A stretch of DNA of 64,000 nucleotides from Methylorubrum populi. GTDB taxonomy: Bacteria > Pseudomonadota > Alphaproteobacteria > Rhizobiales > Beijerinckiaceae. The stretch is from assembly GCA_036946625.1 (NCBI GenBank), contig JAQIIU010000003.1, positions 1,687,001 through 1,751,000 of the forward strand. Direction: 5' to 3'. The notes below the pieces were generated by a model. That model ran no database searches. It was given only the letters and a program-made list of their open reading frames with translations, and was not told the DNA's origin. Below, one piece after another: positions 55,313-64,000 of this stretch. Both the position numbers and the translations under genes were made by a program. Positions within the stretch are counted from its first letter, which is position 1; every line of letters starts with the position of its first letter.

Positions 55313-56380
55313 TCAGTTGGCGCCGGCCTCGCCGCTGCCGCCGGGGACCACCGTCGCCCCACCGATCACGCGCACCTTGCGGCTGCCGTCGGCCGGGGGG
55401 TCCTGCCAGCCCTTCTTCGCGGCCGGCGCGGGTGTCGAATCGGCGGTCTTCGCAGGCTCCTTCGGCGTTTCCTTCGCTGTTTCCCTGGCCGCGTCCCGCG
55501 CCGGCTCGGTCCGGCCGGTCTCGACCATGGCCCCCTCGGTCTTCGGCTCGACCGCCTTGGCCTCCTGACGCGTGTCGGGTTCGGCGTCCGACTTGGCCGC
55601 CGGCGTCATCGCCTCCGATCCGGATCGTCCCGGCCGCAGGCTCGGCTCGGGCGCGGGCGGGGCGATGCGCGCCTGGGACGGCAGTTTCGGCGACGGCGCG
55701 GTCCGGGCCGCGCGCCGCGGCGCCTCGGAGCGCGAAGCGGCATCGGGATTGACGCCGAGCGGATTGGGGTCGGGCCGCGCGGCCGGCGCCACCCGCTGGG
55801 CCGACGGGGCTCGGGCGGCGTCGCGCACCTCGCCCGGGGGCGCGTTGCGGAGGGCTGGGCGGAGGGCCGGGCGGAGGGCCGGGCGGAGGGCCGGGACGGA
55901 GGGGATGTCGGCGGGCGGCACGATGCGCTCGGCCTCGCGCAGCGGGCGGCGGGGGCGCATGTCGTCCTCGGTCCAGCCGTAGCCGGGCGCCGCCGGGCGA
56001 ACCCGTTCGGCCGGATAATAGGCGCCGCCGAGCGGCTCGCGTCCGATGATGTCGCCCTCGCGGGCATCGACCACGAGCCGGATGCGCAGGCCGCGCGGGC
56101 TCGTCGCCTCGACGCGGTAGGTTCGTCCGTCGTAGCGGGGACGGCCGATCTCGGTGAAGCCGCGGTCCTGCAGGCCCTCGACCACCTCGCGCGGCGGCAA
56201 CGGGCCGTCATCCTCGAAGTCGACGGTCCGCGGCGGGCCGTAGACTTCGCGGTGGAAGCCTTGGGCGGCAGCGGCCTGAATGCCGGCTCCCGTCAGAAGC
56301 ACGGCGACGAGACCGTGCCCGAGGCTGCGGCGCAGCGCCGCTCGCGCGGCATGACCGGGGGCGTGACGGCTCGAAGCCAT
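55313..56380 (-). CDS. Secreted Pro/Arg-rich protein with PepSY-like region
   Basis: 355 residues. A signal peptide ends near AAAAQ (about 40). Residues of about 55-120 (VVEGLQDRGFTEIGRPRYDGRTYRVEATSPRG) resemble PepSY-like small beta-alpha repeats seen in Methylobacterium secreted proteins. After 120 it is Pro/Arg/Ala-rich and probably disordered. A four-fold RPAL repeat (12-bp units at about 55850-55900) lies in this part. No enzyme motif was seen; function unknown. Confidence 0.7.
   Translation of the reverse strand: MASSRHAPGHAARAALRRSLGHGLVAVLLTGAGIQAAAAQGFHREVYGPPRTVDFEDDGPLPPREVVEGLQDRGFTEIGRPRYDGRTYRVEATSPRGLRIRLVVDAREGDIIGREPLGGAYYPAERVRPAAPGYGWTEDDMRPRRPLREAERIVPPADIPSVPALRPALRPALRPALRNAPPGEVRDAARAPSAQRVAPAARPDPNPLGVNPDAASRSEAPRRAARTAPSPKLPSQARIAPPAPEPSLRPGRSGSEAMTPAAKSDAEPDTRQEAKAVEPKTEGAMVETGRTEPARDAARETAKETPKEPAKTADSTPAPAAKKGWQDPPADGSRKVRVIGGATVVPGGSGEAGAN
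55850..55900. repeat. 12-bp tandem repeat encoding RPAL
   Basis: About four consecutive copies of a GGGCGGAGGGCC-like unit give the amino-acid repeat RPAL within the secreted protein. The repeats are nearly identical at the DNA level, which suggests recent expansion and possible length variation between strains. Confidence 0.8.
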
Positions 56381-56956
56381 AGGACCTCTCGAACCCGAAC
56401 TCTTGCAAAAACAGGCCCCGGGGGCTCGCTGTTGTCCGCGAGTCCCCCGGCGTCACGGCAGACGCGATCCCCGCATTCCCTCCGTGCCGGCAACGATTTC
56501 TAAACGATCGATTGGGGCGAGATTGCGGACCTCGCGAATTCGGCCAGGATCCTCCGAAGAGCCCGCCGCCGTCGCGACGGCCCGGCCGCCGAGGGCACGG
56601 ATGCGTTGCGTGAATCCAGGGCCTGTTCAAAAGGCCGGCGCCGGGCCCGGTCGGCCCCTTGCTGGAATGAATGAAATCTGGCAACGTCCGCCTATAGGAC
56701 AGCAAGACTGTCCCATTTGTCGCGCTTGGCCGTCGGGCGAGCTGTGGGGATTCATCACGTGATCGACGTGACGTCCGAACGCGCTGAAAAACCGGTGACC
56801 GTCAAGGCGATCCGGGCGAGCGCCGGCTGAGCGAGCCGGGCTTCAGCCCGCGGGTCGGCGGGCGATTCCGGCAGGAAGAACCCGACCCCACCCGACTCGG
56901 TACCAGGAAGGCTGCGGCCCGGGCACCCAAGGTGCGCGGGCACGAAACATGCTCGC
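56381..56956. other. Intergenic region before gltB
   Basis: About 575 bases without a credible gene. It contains a GC hairpin near 56424-56456 (CCCCGGGGGCTCG / CGAGTCCCCCGG) and is likely to hold the gltB promoter. I looked for a sigma-54 -24/-12 site and found none with correct spacing. Confidence 0.4.
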
Positions 56957-56974
56957 GTGCGGGCAGGGTCGGAG

Positions 56975-61714
<4,740 letters not shown>

Positions 61715-61744
61715 TCTTGGCCGGGTCGAAGGCGGACGGCACAG

Positions 61745-62014
61745 GTGGAGATCACCTTCGACCCGGCCAAGCGCGAGCGGACGCTTCTGGGGCGCGGGCT
61801 CGATTTCGCCCGAAGCGCTGAGGTGTTCGCCACGGCGGTCGCCACGTTCGTCGACGCGAGGAGCGATTACGGAGAGAGACGGGAGATCACGGTCGGATAT
61901 CTTGACGGACGTATGATCGTCGTCGTCTGGACAGAACGCGACGGCGCCTGTCGGATCATCAGCATGAGGAAGGCCAATGAGCGAGAGCAAGCGCGCTACC
62001 GCCCCGGACTCTGA
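61745..62014 (+). CDS. BrnT-type toxin
   Basis: 89-residue protein of the BrnT family (DUF497), RelE-like ribonuclease toxins. Features: the start EITFDPAKRE (usually with a conserved Trp/Asp pattern), a GLDFARSAEVF segment, RREITVGYLDGRMIVVVWTER (strands) and the C-terminal RIISMRKANEREQARY. The start is GTG, 30 bases after gltB; its end overlaps the antitoxin gene by 38 bases. Toxin before antitoxin is the usual BrnTA order. Confidence 0.85.
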   Translation: MEITFDPAKRERTLLGRGLDFARSAEVFATAVATFVDARSDYGERREITVGYLDGRMIVVVWTERDGACRIISMRKANEREQARYRPGL

Positions 62015-62267
62015 TCGGCCGATGCATCCCGACGAGATCGGCTGGGATCCGGACGATGCGCCGGAACTCGATGACGAGTGGTTCGAGCGGGCCGATCATC
62101 TCATTGCCGGCAAGCTCGTCCAGCGCGGTCATCGTCCCGGCGAGACCGAACGGCTCGTCCTGCCGACCGAGATCGTGGAACGCTTCCGCGCTCGCGGTCC
62201 CGGATGGCAGATCCGGATCGAGGACGCGCTGAAGGAATGGATGGCCGAGCATCCGGAGCGGCTCTGA
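61977..62267 (+). CDS. BrnA-type antitoxin
   Basis: 96 residues. The C-terminal part (LPTEIVERFRARGPGWQIRIEDALKEWM) has the ribbon-helix-helix pattern of BrnA antitoxins that bind DNA and neutralise BrnT. The N-terminus is acidic (DEIGWDPDDAPELDDEWFERAD). It starts inside the toxin gene. BrnA usually represses its own operon. Downstream is gltD after 81 bases. Confidence 0.83.
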   Translation: MSESKRATAPDSDRPMHPDEIGWDPDDAPELDDEWFERADHLIAGKLVQRGHRPGETERLVLPTEIVERFRARGPGWQIRIEDALKEWMAEHPERL

Positions 62268-62348
62268 GTCATCGAACCGAGATCAGTGGGCCGCAGCGTG
62301 CCCGGGGACCGAACACCGTCGTGAGGCGGTCACGAAGAGACGGACACG

Positions 62349-63782
<1,434 letters not shown>

Positions 63783-64000
63783 GCCGGCCGACATCGAACG
63801 ATCACGGGGCCATCGCCGGGCGGCGGTGGCCCCGTCCGCTTTCCGTCACGGCGAGGCGGAGCCGAAGCCGTCCGGTCGGTCACCGTGTGCTCGACGAAGA
63901 AATCCGGCGTGCAGCAATGCGCCGTCAGCTCCCGGGCCACTGCCTTGACGCCGTTCTCGCAGTACGCGAACGGCAGCGGGCTCGCCGGCTTGACCCAGGC

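Noticed and set aside
56640..56720. Possible sigma-54 promoter before gltB (TGGCA...CGC)
   Set aside because: Spacing between GG and GC is 8 rather than 10 bases, so it does not fit the -24/-12 consensus.

Overview
The window is high-GC DNA with the gene content and order of a Methylobacterium/Methylorubrum-type alphaproteobacterium (Hyphomicrobiales). This assignment is inferred from protein content and synteny (ntrY-ntrX-hfq-hflX, the ctaC-ctaD-ctaB-ctaG-ctaE-surf1 cluster running into thrC and an M16 peptidase, gltB/gltD) and from several families of interspersed GC-rich palindromic repeats. No rRNA, tRNA or CRISPR was recognised. Most of the window is core chromosome.

Layout. 1-9.4 kb: lpdA, envelope and secreted proteins (L,D-transpeptidase, SleB-type wall hydrolase, PQQ-type sugar dehydrogenase), a DUF1275 membrane protein, then lipA and a COQ10/RatA-like protein. 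9.5-15.6 kb: an ABC exporter, an APS kinase (cysC) starting at TTG, a small secreted protein, and a SulP anion transporter preceded by a broken carbonic anhydrase. 16-21.7 kb: hflX, hfq, ntrX and ntrY on the minus strand, with ntrY and ntrX overlapping by 4 bases. 21.7-24.6 kb: an accessory island with a possible helicase remnant, an IS110 element and an IS630 element whose transposase is broken by an exact 20-bp tandem duplication. 24.7-30 kb: a second DUF1275 protein, a TPR-methyltransferase, a coupled exonuclease/ATP-dependent DNA ligase/YjbQ operon and a 54-residue Pmp3-type protein.

30-36.5 kb: a fatty-acid beta-oxidation cluster on the minus strand (acyl-CoA dehydrogenase, thiolase, DUF2059 protein, an unknown 105-residue protein, FadJ-type multifunctional protein), with a near-palindromic operator-like site in front. 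36.8-44.2 kb: a large PodJ-like coiled-coil/Sel1 protein, a small secreted protein, an AlgX/AlgJ-like SGNH protein, a 2H phosphoesterase coupled to a PAP2 phosphatase, and a degraded oxidoreductase. 44.2-54 kb: the M16 peptidase, thrC and the aa3-type cytochrome c oxidase structural and assembly genes, all minus strand. 54.2-64 kb: fdhD, a proline/arginine-rich secreted protein, and gltB and gltD (GOGAT) separated by a BrnT/BrnA toxin-antitoxin pair.

No large undescribed system stands out. The less expected observations are a roughly 41-base sequence shared upstream of two unrelated small secreted-protein genes 27 kb apart, an unknown protein translationally coupled to the beta-oxidation gene, a toxin-antitoxin pair inside the GOGAT locus, and several partly decayed genes whose lesions can be read directly (13.7, 22, 24.06 and 43.5 kb). 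All protein names rest on motif recognition by eye; no database search was run.
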